64,000 bases of DNA, taken from the NCBI GenBank assembly GCA_944989445.1, contig CALYLW010000556.1:6731-70730 (forward strand). Direction: 5' to 3'. Position 1 is the first letter of the stretch. Every line of letters starts with the position of its first letter. The translations under genes were made by a program, and so were the position numbers. The stretch is from Ampullaceana balthica. Lineage: Eukaryota > Mollusca > Gastropoda > Lymnaeidae. This document shows, in pieces, positions 1-12,119 of this stretch. The notes under the pieces are model-generated. The model saw only the letters and a program-made list of their open reading frames with translations. It searched no databases and was not told the origin of the DNA.

Positions 1-720
1 TTGTTGCAAGTTTATCAAGTCTTGGCTCGAATGAGGGCAACGCTACACGCAATGGAGAACAAACATCCATACTGTGCCTGTACTTTGTATTAATGAGGCT
101 CATTGTTGAAAAACCAGTCTCACATAGGTAAGATGAAGGAAATGGAAGAAGAGCATTGAGAGCGATTTCTGCAAGTTCAGGATATTCTACAATCACGTGA
201 ATCCAAAAGGATGCAAGAAAGGTCATAGTTCAAAAACTTCATTTTTAAACCTTCACCCGAAGCTAACTCCAGGAATTTATCTTCCAAAGTTACAGACAAG
301 TCAACCTTCGAGGCAATAAAAGGATGACGTATCCACCCAGGACCTTTCCGTTGGTCATCTTCTGTTGGAAAATATAACTCAAAACGGTCAATTAACTTTG
401 TCAAGTGCTCACTGATGACTTTCTTTAGAGATCGAACATCAAGCTCTTTATCTGCACTATCGATAGTTGCTGCCAAATTTTGAAACATATCGAAACAATC
501 TCCTGACACTCCACTCTTCCATGATTCTAGCTTGTGTTTCTGTCCATCAATCTTGTCTGCCATTGAAAATAATGAAGCCATCCTTTCTTTCATGGAGATA
601 TTGAGCTAATTAAAAATGGCAAATATATCAGACAAGTAAGCCAATTTTGCTGTTACATCCTTTCTTTCATGGAGATATTGAGCTAATTAAAAATGGCAAA
701 TATATCAGACAAGTAAGCCA
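1..720 (-). pseudogene. Decayed hAT transposase, C-terminal part
   Basis: Read on the minus strand this is the end of a hAT-superfamily transposase of the kind related to the domesticated ZBED5/SCAND3/FAM200 proteins. Visible pieces, in order, are a block like AKLAYLSDIF near 640-720, a helical region (593 down to 177) with WIRHPF and LELASGEGLKMKF, and after a frame change the hAT dimerisation block (about 177 down to 1) with LLPFPSSYLCETGFS and INTKYRH. In the family the C-terminal block is needed for dimerisation. Stops and at least one frameshift break the frame, so it is a fossil. The N-terminal BED finger and the catalytic DDE part are not present here. Assignment to hAT rests on remembered family motifs. 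Confidence 0.8.
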
Positions 721-732
721 ATTTTGCTGTTA
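579..732. repeat. 77-bp direct tandem duplication
   Basis: Positions 579-655 are repeated directly at 656-732. The duplicated block covers the start of the minus-strand hAT fragment and ends where the plus-strand hAT fragment begins, so it marks the rearrangement junction between the two transposon remnants. Confidence 0.85.
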
Positions 733-2076
733 GGTTTCGAAATTTTAATAAGAATACTTGAGTGTATAAAGTTTCTAGAGTCACAAAATTTGGCACTGCG
801 TGGCTATGAGGAACATCTGAATAAGGACGAGAATAAAAATGTTGGTAAATTTCTCTCTGTGATCAAACTCGTTGCTCAATATGATCAACTGTTAGAAAAA
901 CATCTACAATATGCCCGAGATAATCCAGGTTCAGTATCTTATTTATCAGAAATCCAAAATGAATTGATTTTTTACTTACATCGACTGTAAGGAATCAGCA
1001 GTTGAGTGAAATCAGAACAATCAAGTACTACGGTATCTTACTTGACTCAACACCCGGAACAGATTTCTCAAGTCATCAGATTTGTGGGTGTGGATTTTCA
1101 AACTAAAATAGAAACCATCAAAGAATCATTTTTAGGTTTTGTTCAGATACATTCCAAAGACACAGCAAGCCTTCAAAGAGTTATCGTAGAGAAACGTGAA
1201 TCTGTTAACATACTTCTACCCGACTGTCGGTCACAATGCTATGACAATGTTGCTGTAATGACTGGGCATACATCCGACCTTCAACAGCGAATATGTGCCA
1301 GAAAGCAAAGAACATTTTTCGTCAACTGTGAAAACCACAGCTTAAACCTAGCAGGAGTACACTCAGCTAAACAGGATCCAGTTGTTATCACGTTTTTTTT
1401 GGAACAGTTGAAAGTATATATTTGTTTTTCTCTCGTATAACAATTCGTTGGGAAGAATTAACAAGAGTTGTGCCAATCACAGTGAGGAGGGAGTCTGAAA
1501 CACGTTGGAGTGCACGATCAGAAGATGTTAAATCTATTCATGAAGGACTAGATGAACAAGTAGGACTTTTGGAAAAATTATCAGAAGATGCAACGATGAC
1601 GTCAGCCTGACACCAGAAGTGATGCAGACACTTTCCTGGCAGGTATATTAAAGATAAATTTCATAGTTTTGTTATATTTCTGGAACATCATACTTGGGAA
1701 AATTCATCGTGTCCAGAAACGGTTGCAGGATCCTTCTATGAATTTCAAGGAAGCAACATCTGATCTTGAATCTCTGGTGAAAGAATTGGTCAACATACGT
1801 GATAATTGGAGCCAGGTAGCGGTAGACCATGGAAAAACAAGATCCACTCCTTGGGGAATCGAGGTGGACAGAAGGATTAGACTACATCGGAGGATGCCTG
1901 GAGAACTAGCAATAAATGCAAGACTTTCTGCAGAAGAAGAAATTGCACGTGTTATGAACAGCGAAATTGATAGACTCCAACAGGAGATATCAATACGGGT
2001 TTTACGTCTAAAATTATACAACCCCGTAAAAACAAAGTTTTTGACTATAAATCCCTTATATATGATACGTAACTAA
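724..2076 (+). pseudogene. Decayed hAT transposase, ZMYM1-like (DUF4371) type
   Basis: Plus-strand fragments in several frames resemble the transposase-derived part of ZMYM1-like proteins. 724-990 carries FLESQNLALRGYEEH and YLSEIQNELI, the start of the DUF4371-type region. 1006-1440 carries IKESFLGFVQIHSKD, DCRSQCYDNVAVMTG and NCENHSLNLAGVH, blocks around the hAT catalytic core. 1422-1610 carries SETRWSARSEDV. 1669-2076 gives a later helical part. The frame is broken at about 990-1006, 1430 and 1610-1669, and the dimerisation end is missing, so it cannot encode a working enzyme. It is a different hAT lineage from the minus-strand fragment immediately to its left. Confidence 0.8.
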
Positions 2077-2088
2077 AAGTATTGATTA

Positions 2089-5000
2089 TCTATATATATT
2101 CAAATAAAAGTATGTCTGTGTGTGTGTGTGCATGTCCTTTATAGCTGACTAAACCATTCATCGGATCGTCATGAAATTTTGGAGAATGTTGAGTACCCAC
2201 CTAGGATGGTAACTGACAACTTTTTTTTCTAAATTTAACACTCATGGCGCACCGGGGGCCCATAATGTCATTTGTTGCTTATATGAGCTATATAAAAATT
2301 AGTTTAAGCGCTAGCTACTGTGTAAATTGTTGAGTCTTAACCAAACTTTGTATATGACTACTTGATAGCCAATATTAAAATACCATAGGGCAATGAACTC
2401 CGATAAGTCATTACTTTGGGGCTGGGGGCCCAAAAAGTTCCATTTCTTAAACGTTTAAGATTTTATTCAAAATTCAGTTATTAACAATCTTGACAAATAA
2501 TGGAAATGTATCCATTATTATACAAATTGAAATTAACAGTTGTATTGAACTTTATATTTTGCACTGAATGGGCCCTGAGGCCCTTAATGTCTTTTTTGCT
2601 TATATATATCAAAATTAATTTATGCGTTAGCTACTGAGTAAATGAATGGATCTTAACAAAGTTTGAATACAAAAACTTAGCCCATATTAAAATGCTATAG
2701 GGCACAGAACTTCAAATGTCAATTCCTTCTGGGCTGGGGGCCCCAAATGTATTTTCTTCGTACATGTATAAGATATTTTTTCTCATTCAATTTTTCACGA
2801 TCTTGAGGAATATATTTTTGAGGAAACTGAATTAAAATGAACAGGTTTTGGAAATTAACATCTTTCAACGAAAGGGCCCAGGGGCCCCTAAATGTCATTT
2901 TTTTCTTATATTAGCTGTATAAAAATTAGTATTAGCGTAAAATACTGTGAAAGTTAATGTATCTTGACCCATTTTAGTATATAAAAACTCAAGGGTCTAT
3001 ATTTTATTACAATAGGGCACTGAACTCCTAATTTTCATTCCCTCGGGGCTGGGGGCCAAAACTGTCTTTTTTAGTAAATGTTTAATATTTTATCGTCCAT
3101 TCAATTTTTAACAATATTGAGAATTATAAATAAATGTATGTATTTTGAAATTTATTCAAATGAACATATGTTTTGCACTTTATTTCAATAATTGGGCCCT
3201 GGGGCCCTTAATGTCGAGTTTTATAAAAAATTATTTTATGCGTTAGCTACTGAGTAAATGATTTGATCTTCACCAAATTTTGTATACAAAAATTGGTAGC
3301 CCATATTAAAATACTTAAGGTTTCTGGACTTTTTATGTCAATTTCTTCGGGGCAGGGGGACCCAAATGTCTTTTTTCATATATGTTTAAGATATTTTTGC
3401 CATTCACTTTTTAACGATCTTGATAAATATATCCCTGATAAAACTTAATTAAAATGTTTTTGAAATTGACATCTCACACCGAATAGGTCCAGACCCCCTT
3501 TATGTCGTTTTATTTCACTATATATATATATTTATAAATCAAAGTATGCCTGTGTGTGTGTGTGTGCATGTCCTTTATATCTGACTAAACCATTCACCCG
3601 ATCGTCATGAACCTATTCGAGACTGTTTAGTATGCTCCCGGGATAATAACTGGCTACTTTTAATTCGTAATTTAACACTCATGGGGCTCCGGGGGCCCAT
3701 AATGTCATGTTTTGCTTAAATGAGCTATATAAAATTAGTTTAAGCGTTAGCTATTGTGTTAATTGATGGATCTTAATTAAAACATTGTATATAAAAACTT
3801 GACCGCCAATATTAAAATACCATAGTGCAATAAGCTCCTATGGACCATTCCTTCGTGCCTGGGGGCCCAAAATGCCTTTTTTTTCTTCTACTTTTAAGAA
3901 TTTATTCCCCATTTATTTATTAGCGATCTTGAAAAATAATGATAAATTCATCCTTTATTATCCATATTGAAACGAACAGGTGTTTTGAACTTTACGTCTT
4001 GCACAGAATGGGCCCTGGGGCCCTAAGAGTTAGGTACTAAGTAAATGATTGGATCTTAAACAAACTTTGTATTCAAAAACTTCGTATCCCATATTAAAAG
4101 ACTTAAGGGCACTGAACTTCTAATGTCAATTTCTTCGGGGCCGGGGGCCCTAAATGTTTATTTTCGTATATGTTTAACACATTTTCCCCATTCACATTAT
4201 AACAATTTTGAGAAATATATATCCATGATGAAACTAAATTAAAATGTACAGGTTTTTTAAATTGATATCTTGCACCTGATGGGCCCGGGGGCCCCTTAAT
4301 GTCGTTTATTTTCCCTATATTGGCTATAAAAAATTAGTTAAAGTGTTAGATAACGCGAAAATAACTGGATTTTACCAAACTTAGTATATAAAAACTTTAG
4401 AGCCTATATTACATTACTATAGGGCACTCCTAATGTCCATTCCCTTGGAGATGGGGGACCCAAATGTCTTTTTAACTGAACGTTAATAATTATTGTATAC
4501 CCTATTCAATTTTACACAATATTGAGAAATATAGCTTGAGTACAATAGCAATAAAAAAATATAACTTATCACTCATTTTGGGGCGAGGCCCTTAATATCG
4601 TTTCTTCTTTTGTAAACTGTTTAATTATTAATTTATTTATCTATCTATATATATAAAAATCAAAGTATGTCTGTGTGTGTGTGTGTGCATGTACTTTATA
4701 GCTGAATAAACAATTCACCCGATCGTCATGAAACTTTTCGAGACTGATGAGTATGCTCCCGGGATGGTAACTGGCTACTTTTTTTCAAAAAATTAACACT
4801 TATGGGGCGCCGGGGGCCCATAATGTCATATTTTGCTTATACGAGCTATATAAAAATTAATTTAAGCGTTATCTACTGAGTAAATGAATAGATCTTAACC
4901 AAACTTTGTATACAAAAACCTGGTAGCCCATATTATAATACTATAGGGCAATTGACTCCTAATGGCCACTCCTTCGGGGCTGGGGGCCCAAAATACCTTT

Positions 5001-5858
5001 TTACTTAAACTTTTAAGATTTTATTCCTCAATTCAATTATTAAAAAAACTTGACAAATAATGGTAAATGTATCCACTATTATCCATATTGAAATGAACAG
5101 GTTTCTGAACTTCATATCCTGCCCTGAATGGGCCCCGGGGCCCTTAATTTCGTTTTTTGCTTATATGAGCTATATAAATATTATTTTATGCCTTAGCTAC
5201 TTAGTAAATGAATAGATCTTCGTCAAACATTGTATGCAAAAATTTGGTAGCCCATATTAAGATATTTTTCCTATTCAATTTTTCAAGATCTTGAGAAATA
5301 TATCCACAATAAAACTGAATTAAAATGAACAGGATTTTGAAGTTTGACCTCTTGCACCGAATGGGCCGGGGGCCCCTTAATGTCATTTCCCCCCTATATT
5401 AGCTATATAAAAAGTAGTTTAAGCGTTAGATAATAAGAAAATAACTGGATTTTGACCAAACTTAGTATATAAAAACTTAAGAGCCTATATTACTATAGTG
5501 CACTGAACTCCTAATGTCCATTCCCTCGGAGCTGGGGGCCCCAAATGTCTTTTTACTGAACTTTAATAATTTTATTCCCTATTCAATTTTACACGATATT
5601 GAGGAATAAAGCTTGAGTACACTGGCAATAAAAAAAACTATATTATCACTCATTTTGGGGTCGGGGCCCTTAATATCGTTCCTTCTTTTGTATGCTATTT
5701 AATTATTAATTTTTTTATCCGTTTGCTATGAAACTTGAAATTTTTTCCACTGTTCCGCGAAGGTTTCTGCATAATTGTTTTTAAACATAACACTCATTGG
5801 TTTCCTTACATGTATTCATTTTTACAGAGACCGTTGCAACGCACGACGGGTCTGCTAG
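2089..5858 (+). mobile_element. Helitron-like element with nested 5'-end repeats
   Basis: The left end reads A then TCTATATATATT followed by a TG-rich stretch and a TCGTCATGAAA block, the usual look of animal Helitron 5' ends. The right end has a hairpin (GACCGT...ACGGGTC, 5829-5852) a few bases before CTAG at 5855-5858 and then T, as expected for Helitrons, which insert between A and T. The 5'-type block recurs at about 3520 and 4645, so the element is either three nested copies or an internally duplicated one. A unit of about 300 bp containing GGGGCTGGGGGCCC-like runs recurs near 2420, 2730, 3050, 3350, 3860, 4140, 4450, 4980 and 5535. No Rep/helicase ORF is visible, so it is non-autonomous. 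Confidence 0.75.
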
Positions 5859-6480
5859 TGTTAAATATAATACCCATCGCGCGACAAACATTTACAGACT
5901 GAACGTGACTGAACTCCCTTGCTGTAAACGCGAGGATGTGGTCGTGGATGGCTGGCTGGAGTGAACTCCAGTGACCCGTAAAATGTAAACAAAAAAAAAC
6001 GGCTATATAAAGTTACGTAGAAATAAACTAAAAATGCATTAATTTAATTGCGGTACGTTCGATCGAACTGAAATTTTCATACAATGCATTGTTAGGTGAT
6101 ACAAGTCTATGTGCAAAATTTCAGCTCGATAGTATCCCGGGAATGGTGTCATTTTTTACTTTTGTTTTTCCGCCCGCCCGATCAAGAGAGAGATCATGAC
6201 AGAGATGACGACCGACAATATTTCGAAGTTATTATAAGGGATTAAAAACCTAAACACCAAATTTGGATTTTTACTAGACATACATTTTGTTACCGAAAAC
6301 TCCTTAGGACCCTCTTGATTTTATCGTTTCATGTGGAGATGACGTATTTCCGAATATGCGAATTTCACTGCAAATACTTTTAACAGTTGCTGTTTCTATT
6401 GCAAGCTTTGAGCAAAATAAAGCTTAATTTGTAGGGCTGCGGAAATTAACTATTAATTTCTTGATTAATCGTTAAATGGT
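5859..6480. repeat. Dispersed repeat, class unknown
   Basis: No gene is seen. The segment 5990-6180 (ATGCATTAATTT, TTCGATCGAACTGAAATTT, AATTTCAGCTCG) recurs in diverged form at 12260-12470, so it belongs to a dispersed family. Neither copy shows clear terminal repeats or coding sequence. Confidence 0.5.
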
Positions 6481-6699
6481 ATGAGTTATTAACAGACCTT
6501 ACAGCATCATGTCAGGCTGACCCTCTTGTGTTAGACAAGCAGAAGCGTAACTGGGTTTTCCACACCCTTGGCTATTTCATTTTTTGCGCCCTTGAGAAAT
6601 AGGGAAAATTTACTATATTTTACAGAATAAATTGATCATTGAAGGATTAGCCATTGGCGCCCTTGGCAACTGCCCCAATGCCAAGTCGTTGTTACGCCT

Positions 6700-6985
6700 C
6701 TGCAGACAGGCTTTGTTAACATGTATCACTTTCATGTGTTTTTGAAGTACTTGTCAACTATGAGTAGATGCAACAAGCCAGGTATAAAGATTTTGCAGAA
6801 GACAAAAAAATCTGACTGCAGCAGGACAACCTGCTCACTTTTCCCAACCAAATTAATGGAATGAGCTGTGCATGGCATATAATGAGCAATACTGCTCTTC
6901 TCATAAAAATAGCCTGGTTTCCGTTATAATTCCTACTCATATTTGCCGCATTGCCGTATGACTGTCCAATGAATTTTCAGGGATT
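6700..6985 (-). pseudogene. hAT transposase fragment, ZMYM1-like
   Basis: On the minus strand, two frames give pieces of the hAT core: GQSYGNAANMSRNYNGNQAI, then after a frameshift YMPCTAHSINLVGK. They match the region that reads CYDNVAVMTG...HSLNLAGVH in the plus-strand relic at 724-2076. Only this short core fragment is recognisable. Confidence 0.65.
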
Positions 6986-7094
6986 CATACAAACATTTGC
7001 CTGCATCTTTATTTATACACTATAATTTATAATAAGTTTGGAGGACCTTAAATTATTCGGGGCGACTAGCCTTAGCCCGTTCAGCACCCCCTAT

Positions 7095-7490
7095 TAATCC
7101 ACTATAGGGGGATGGGGTAACGATGTGTTACGAGGGGGAGGGTGTGTTTAAAAAATGTGACATCACATAAAAAACGCGAAACTTTAAATAAAAGTTCCAC
7201 TTAAATATTTGATTATTTACCATTTATTTAATTGTGTTTTCAATGGCTTCACGCGTGTTACGATATTAGAGTGCAGACTTACCCTAAATACATATTTAAA
7301 TGACAAAAAATAATTTGCAACATGCTAATTTTTATTGAGAAAATACGGCTTGGGGGGGGGGTTAAAGCTTTGTGACGTCATATCGTAATTAAGGGGTGGG
7401 GGTCTAAGTTTTTGTGACAAAGTATGACGCTGGGGGAGGGTGGGGTAAAAATCGGAAACCTCGCTTGACGTCATCTATGGACGGCCCCTT
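7095..7490. mobile_element. Remnant of GGGGCCGTCC-type inverted-repeat element
   Basis: The right end (7469-7490) reads GACGTCATCTATGGACGGCC followed by CC, the inverse of the GGGGCCGTCCATAAA terminus of the intact copy at 37877-38142. The interior has the same G-rich, TGACGT-rich composition. The left tip is not recognisable. Confidence 0.5.
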
Positions 7491-7499
7491 CAGTCGTGA

Positions 7500-7565
7500 A
7501 GGGGTGACACCATGAGTCATGAGCTACCGCCCCGGGGTTGACACCAACCCTAGCGACGCCTCTGG
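7500..7565. mobile_element. Right-end fragment of the CAGAGGCGTCACTAG hAT MITE family
   Basis: GGGGTGACACCATGAG, GAGCTACCGC and a terminal CCCTAGCGACGCCTCTG match the right ends of the two complete copies at 13882-14079 and 20512-20934. No left end is present. Confidence 0.6.
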
Positions 7566-8342
7566 GCTGTCCCCCCTCTCCTCTCAAAATCAACATTGTC
7601 CTTGATTAATATGCGCCTATTACGCCAGTTTCCCTTACTCAAAAAGTCCGTAAGTCGATTTTTTCCCCCTTGAGTTCGACTTAGAGAGGTCCGACTGTAT
7701 TAGCAACACGCCAATACGCCAGCTAACAGAAGTGCTGAGCTGTAGTCGGTGGAGTGTTACTTCAATTTACTTTTAATTGTCAGCTTCTATCTTTATGTAT
7801 GAGATGATAAGTATGACACATTGACACTATTGTTTTTATTTATAATACACGTTACTTCAAGTTTTGCTGTAATCTTTATTAACGCAACAATATCCCCTGT
7901 TATCCCCCAATTTATTTGGTAATATTTAGTAAATAATAATCTGAAAATTAGTATTGTTCCTGTCTTATGCATTTTATATATTTACGTTGTAAGACTGTCA
8001 ATGAGTCACTGTCAGACTACGTAATTATTATCATAAATAAAATAAGAGAAATTCCATTATTTTTTGCTAACAAATGAAAAAATCGTAAAGCTGAAACTTA
8101 TCAATTTATCAATGGCGCCAAAAATAAATTAGCCAAGGTCGCCAAAAACCTAGTTTCGCCTCTGCTCCTAAGCATCAAAAGAGAAACAATTGAGAATATT
8201 AATTTTGACAACGTGATTGATGAGTTTGCGACAGTCAAATCAAGGCGGATCAATTTGTTATAGATTATGTCTATTCCATTCATGTATAATGAGAAGAGTG
8301 TATTTTAATATATTTGTTTTCAAATAAATTCTTTGCAATCGT
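7566..8342. other. AT-rich intergenic DNA
   Basis: No gene, RNA or repeat structure could be supported here. The short open frames have no recognisable content. Confidence 0.4.
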
Positions 8343-8448
8343 ATTTTTAGAGGGCGGGTCTAACTTTTTGTGACAACGCGTGACGAGGGGGAGGGAGGGG
8401 GTAAAAAATCGGCCAAAATCGCGTGCCGTCATTTATGGATGGCCCCTA
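8343..8448. mobile_element. Fragment of GGGGCCGTCC-type element
   Basis: It ends in GCCGTCATTTATGGATGGCC followed by CC, and its interior is G-rich with TTTTTGTGACAACGCGTGACG, like the copy ending at 7490. It is a single-ended relic. Confidence 0.45.
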
Positions 8449-8759
8449 ATACTAATAGTTAGCGAATTTGCAAATCATATCACAAGTTTTCTAAAAATTA
8501 TTAAAGAACAAGTTATAATAACAAATATATGTCAGCATTTATATTATCCAAGGTATCGACTTATCTCAAATTTTTCTTTTGAGCTTTTTATTTCCATCTA
8601 AAACAACTGTTTAAATTCCTGCCCATTTCTTCTTGTCAAAGTCATAAGTGCATTAAATACAAATGAAAAATAAATTAGCTTTAGTAGCAAATAGATAAAT
8701 TCATAGATTTCTTTTCATTTTTTTTGCTGGCACATTCAAATATTAGAGTTTTGCTTATT

Positions 8760-8910
8760 TTAGACACAATTTTTCTTATTATTGTACACTGCGATGAATG
8801 AACCATCTTCATCATAGTGTGACTCAAGCTCATCGCCAAATTCATCCTGCCTAGATGTCTCACCTCCCGTAGCGGCACAAACATTGTCCGGGTCATGGGT
8901 CTCATTAGCA
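8760..8910 (-). CDS. Putative last coding exon of an unidentified gene
   Basis: On the minus strand a good acceptor (TTTTCTCCACAG, rc of 8911-8922) is followed by 151 bases of open frame ending in TAA at 8762-8760. The encoded tail is about 50 residues and strongly acidic (ETHDPDNVC, DEFGDELESHYDEDG). It lacks a membrane segment or known motif and looks like a cytoplasmic tail. The first base completes a split codon (phase 2), so it cannot splice directly to the Ig exon at 10584-10749, whose donor leaves one base. If both belong to one gene, at least one exon (for example a membrane-spanning one) lies between them or was missed. The function is unknown. Confidence 0.45.
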
Positions 8911-9174
8911 CTGTGGAGAAAACAAATTTGAAAGCCTTTTATTACAATTGAGTATGTCATTTATATTTTAAGTGAAATTTTTTCAAAAATCAAACTTTCC
9001 AAAATCTTTTTTTTAAAACTTGTGCAAATGTCCATTTATTTAAAAAGTTATTAACATAGAATTAAACAAAAAATTCATTCACATTTGTTAGCCATGCTTT
9101 TATTTATTGTGCATTCAAATTCAACGGGGTGCTGGTGAGTTTTAGGATCAGAAAATGTTTGACTGTTGTATTGC

Positions 9175-9960
9175 AGGGGAGCCCAAAGTCCAGCCCACGG
9201 GCCAAAACCGGCCGCGATGTAATTTTAACCGTCCCGCGGCCTCATCTGAAATAATTAATTGACTGACGTATTTTTCTGTAACGACATTATATTTTAGTTT
9301 ATTATATTTATAGAAAAGTCGAATTTTTTTTGTTTTTTTTTATTTGAGTACATCAAATGATGGCAAAAGTCGATGACGTTTTATTTTTTAACAATGTGGA
9401 CATGGATTTTTTAAGAAGCCGGTGAAAATATGTACTGTTGAGTGTACCAAATTTGTTGACGGCCTACACGGTAAAAATCAGTGAAGTAACTAAGACTTTA
9501 AGTGTTTTCCCCGCTGACCTCGGACTCGGATATGACGTCGGTGATCTTTAAAATTTTAAATACATTTTGGATTGCAATTTGGTAATTTCCCTGTTGACAA
9601 GAAACCTGGCAAATCCTTTACTGCTGGTTAGTTTGTAAAAGAATGTGTGATAAAAATCTTTGAAAATATATTTCCGAGAAAAAGCAGGTGTTTGCCAGTG
9701 TTTGCCAATGTTTGCCAGTCAAGCAACATTGTGGCTCTCAGAATTAAAGAAATATCATCTAACATTAAGAGACAGTTATAGGCAAAAGCAGAAAAATATA
9801 TTGACTTTTTTTAGTGTCTGTGATGGAAACACTGATGCATCTGACACTGCCCAACTTTTTTAAAGATTAGTTAATGATGACATATGCGTGAGTGAAGAAC
9901 TAATTGACCTTAGCGTCTTAAATACCAAACAAGGGGGAAATATTTATTTGCCGGTATCCT
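9175..9960 (+). pseudogene. Decayed hAT transposase, GTF2IRD2/EPM2AIP1-like
   Basis: Translated plus-strand pieces in shifting frames resemble the hAT relatives from which GTF2IRD2 and EPM2AIP1 derive: FVKECVIKIFENI and PVFANVCQSSNIVALRIKEI (about 9630-9760), then GNTDASDTAQLF and DDICVSEELIDL (about 9825-9920). The non-coding lead at 9175-9240 (GGGAGCCCAAAGTCCAGCCC) is like the start of such elements. There are many stops and no intact frame. It lies between the two minus-strand exons, so it may be intronic. Confidence 0.6.
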
Positions 9961-10014
9961 AAAATTGAGTGTAAAAAATTTTTTAAAAAAAATAAGATAA
10001 ATGAAAAAAAATAT

Positions 10015-10085
10015 TATTCCCACTCCGGGAATCGATCGAGTGACCGCTTGCACCGCAAGCAGACTTTCTTCCACAAGACAACACG
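10015..10085 (-). other. tRNA-like fragment
   Basis: On the minus strand the sequence has an anticodon-like hairpin (GCTTG/CAAGC) followed by a B-box-like CGATCGATTCCCGG. The A-box and acceptor pairing are poor, so this is probably a tRNA-derived repeat remnant rather than a working tRNA gene. Confidence 0.25.
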
Positions 10086-10583
10086 AGTTTGACGAAAGAT
10101 GTAAATTTAAAAAATATAAACAATATTATTATTCTTTAATATTTTCTCTTATTGAGCCTATAAAATCAGGTTTTTATAAAATCGGGTCTGAAAAGCGATC
10201 AGATTATTAGATAAGATTTTATTAATTTATTTAATTTATGATTTTTTCAGGAATTCTTGCAAACATTAGTCCACCTTTATTATAAAATATACTAAATTTT
10301 GGGGCTCCTAAATCATCGGGGGCCCCTGGCTTTAACCCGTTCAGCCCCCCCCCCAATCCATCAAAGATTTACCTCTCTCTCATTACTAATAAATTGTTCA
10401 AAGAGTCAATAAATATTTTTTAATAATATTTTTTTCAATACTATTTTCAGATTTCGTCAAACATTGGTTCTGTTACATTTTAAATGTCATTAGTTTTAAA
10501 AAAAAGATGTTAACATTATAAATGTTTATTTTCCAGAGAATAGTGATTTTGCTGCTAGGTAAATAAGAAAACTATTTACTCAC

Positions 10584-10749
10584 ACGTGACGTTCAAGAAT
10601 ACATGATGAACAATGCTCCCCGCGCTATTGGTACCACGACACGAATAAACATGTGCGTCTCTTTCTGTTATATTCAAAACTTTCAGTGTGTGACCGTAGT
10701 TTGAAATACTAAACTTTTGATTGGTCAGAATTGTGGCGCCATTTGTAAA
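10584..10749 (-). CDS. Immunoglobulin-domain exon (second half of an I-set-like domain)
   Basis: The minus-strand frame encodes the C-terminal half of an immunoglobulin fold: TNGATILTNQKFSI (C'-D strands), HTLKVLNITERDAHVYSC with the D-x-x-x-Y-x-C signature of the F strand (here DAHVYSC), then GTNSAGSIVHH and FLNVT (G strand). Such domains mediate adhesion or recognition outside the cell. The donor is GTGAGT at 10583-10578, leaving phase 1, typical of Ig exons. The acceptor (AG at 10751-10750, after ACTTTCTCTTG) is weaker and the true start may lie elsewhere. The exon with the first half of the domain was not found in the next few kb upstream. No stop or frameshift is seen, so this is probably part of a live gene, but only one exon is certain. 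Confidence 0.6.
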
Positions 10750-10759
10750 CTCCCAATGT

Positions 10760-12110
10760 ATACAAGAGAAAGTTACAGTTTTCAATGTATTAATTCCATC
10801 AAATCATAGAAGAAAGTTATCTTGTTTTGAAACCAGCATTTGTAATATAAATTCCTCATAGAAAAATAATATATGAATCAATGCAAATATTACCTGCTAA
10901 ATCTCTAATCAAGTTATTAAAATGAAAGCTACAAAGAAATATTGAAGACCTGTTGGAATTATCCTGTATTGTTGCATTATTTTATTATAGATTTTGAAAA
11001 AATAATGATTTTATTCACAAGTCCCTTTTAGCCTAGATAGATTTATATACAGTTTTCTTCTCCACCCATTTTCTGTGGTTAGACAAAATTACAACTAAAA
11101 TAATTGGTTGTTTCAAAAATGAGAAACATTTGTTTAAATGTATTTTTAATACAGTAAAATATTTTTTGCTATGACATAATTTCAGAGCGACAATGAGGAT
11201 GTGTAGTTAATCTCAGAACATAAAATTAAGTGATTGAAACATGTCCCTGAGTCTTAATTCAGTTTACTTGTTTTAACTTACAGAGAAGTGTAGATTTATT
11301 TTTGTTAAAATTAGTTTAAAATTTGACTCATTTTAAGAACATTTTTATTTTCACTTAATCATGTCATTTGTAGAAGCATGCCTATTTTCTATTTGACTTA
11401 ATATGTGCATGTATATATTTTCAAAACAATAATATGTATGGTATAAATTATTTCAATTCAAAGTAACAATGATCTTTATATATACTTAAACAATAATTCC
11501 TCAAGTGACATGATCTCACTGTGGTAAGATACATGTGTATGATTGTGATTTATTTCAGATCATACAGTCTAACAGATCACAATCTTTTAAACTGAGCATT
11601 TTTTAAAATACCATGCAACTTTTAATAATGGATTCCCTTTATTTTTATGTGGTCATTTTCTTTAGATGGCTTAATGATCAGGTGTATAAAGGAAATGGTA
11701 CAAACAATGTTTTTAAAATTACTTTTTTCTGTTTGATTGAATGTTTATATATATGTATTTCAATGTTTTTAAACATTTATTTACAGCAATTATAAAAATA
11801 CACCTTTAACGAAACATTGTTTTAAATGGTTTAAAACAAATTTGTTATTCAAAATTAAACGAGATTAAAAGAAAGACAGAATATTTTAAAAAATGAAGGC
11901 TACCAATGTAAAAAGTATACACAAAAGATAGTTAAAAGGTAAATAATTAATACAAAAACTTTGATCAAATCTCCAATATGAATATGTAAACAATGTAATT
12001 TATTAAGACAACAATAATATAAAAAAACGTAAAAAATCAAGTTTTTGATTAAATGCGAGACATAACTAAAAGAATGTTCATTATAATACGCAGCGCAAAA
12101 ATCCAAAGAT
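10760..12110. other. AT-rich DNA, probably intron or intergenic
   Basis: Very AT-rich. No exon with acceptable splice sites, no tandem array and no recognisable transposon was found on either strand. Confidence 0.4.
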
Positions 12111-12119
12111 CCAAAATTT

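Noticed and set aside
7095..7490. Complete GGGGCCGTCC-type element
   Set aside because: Only the right terminus is recognisable; the expected left terminus is absent, so it is listed as a remnant.
10015..10085. Functional tRNA gene
   Set aside because: The B-box-like part and an anticodon-like hairpin are present, but the A-box, D-arm and acceptor stem do not pair well. Kept only as a low-confidence tRNA-like fragment.
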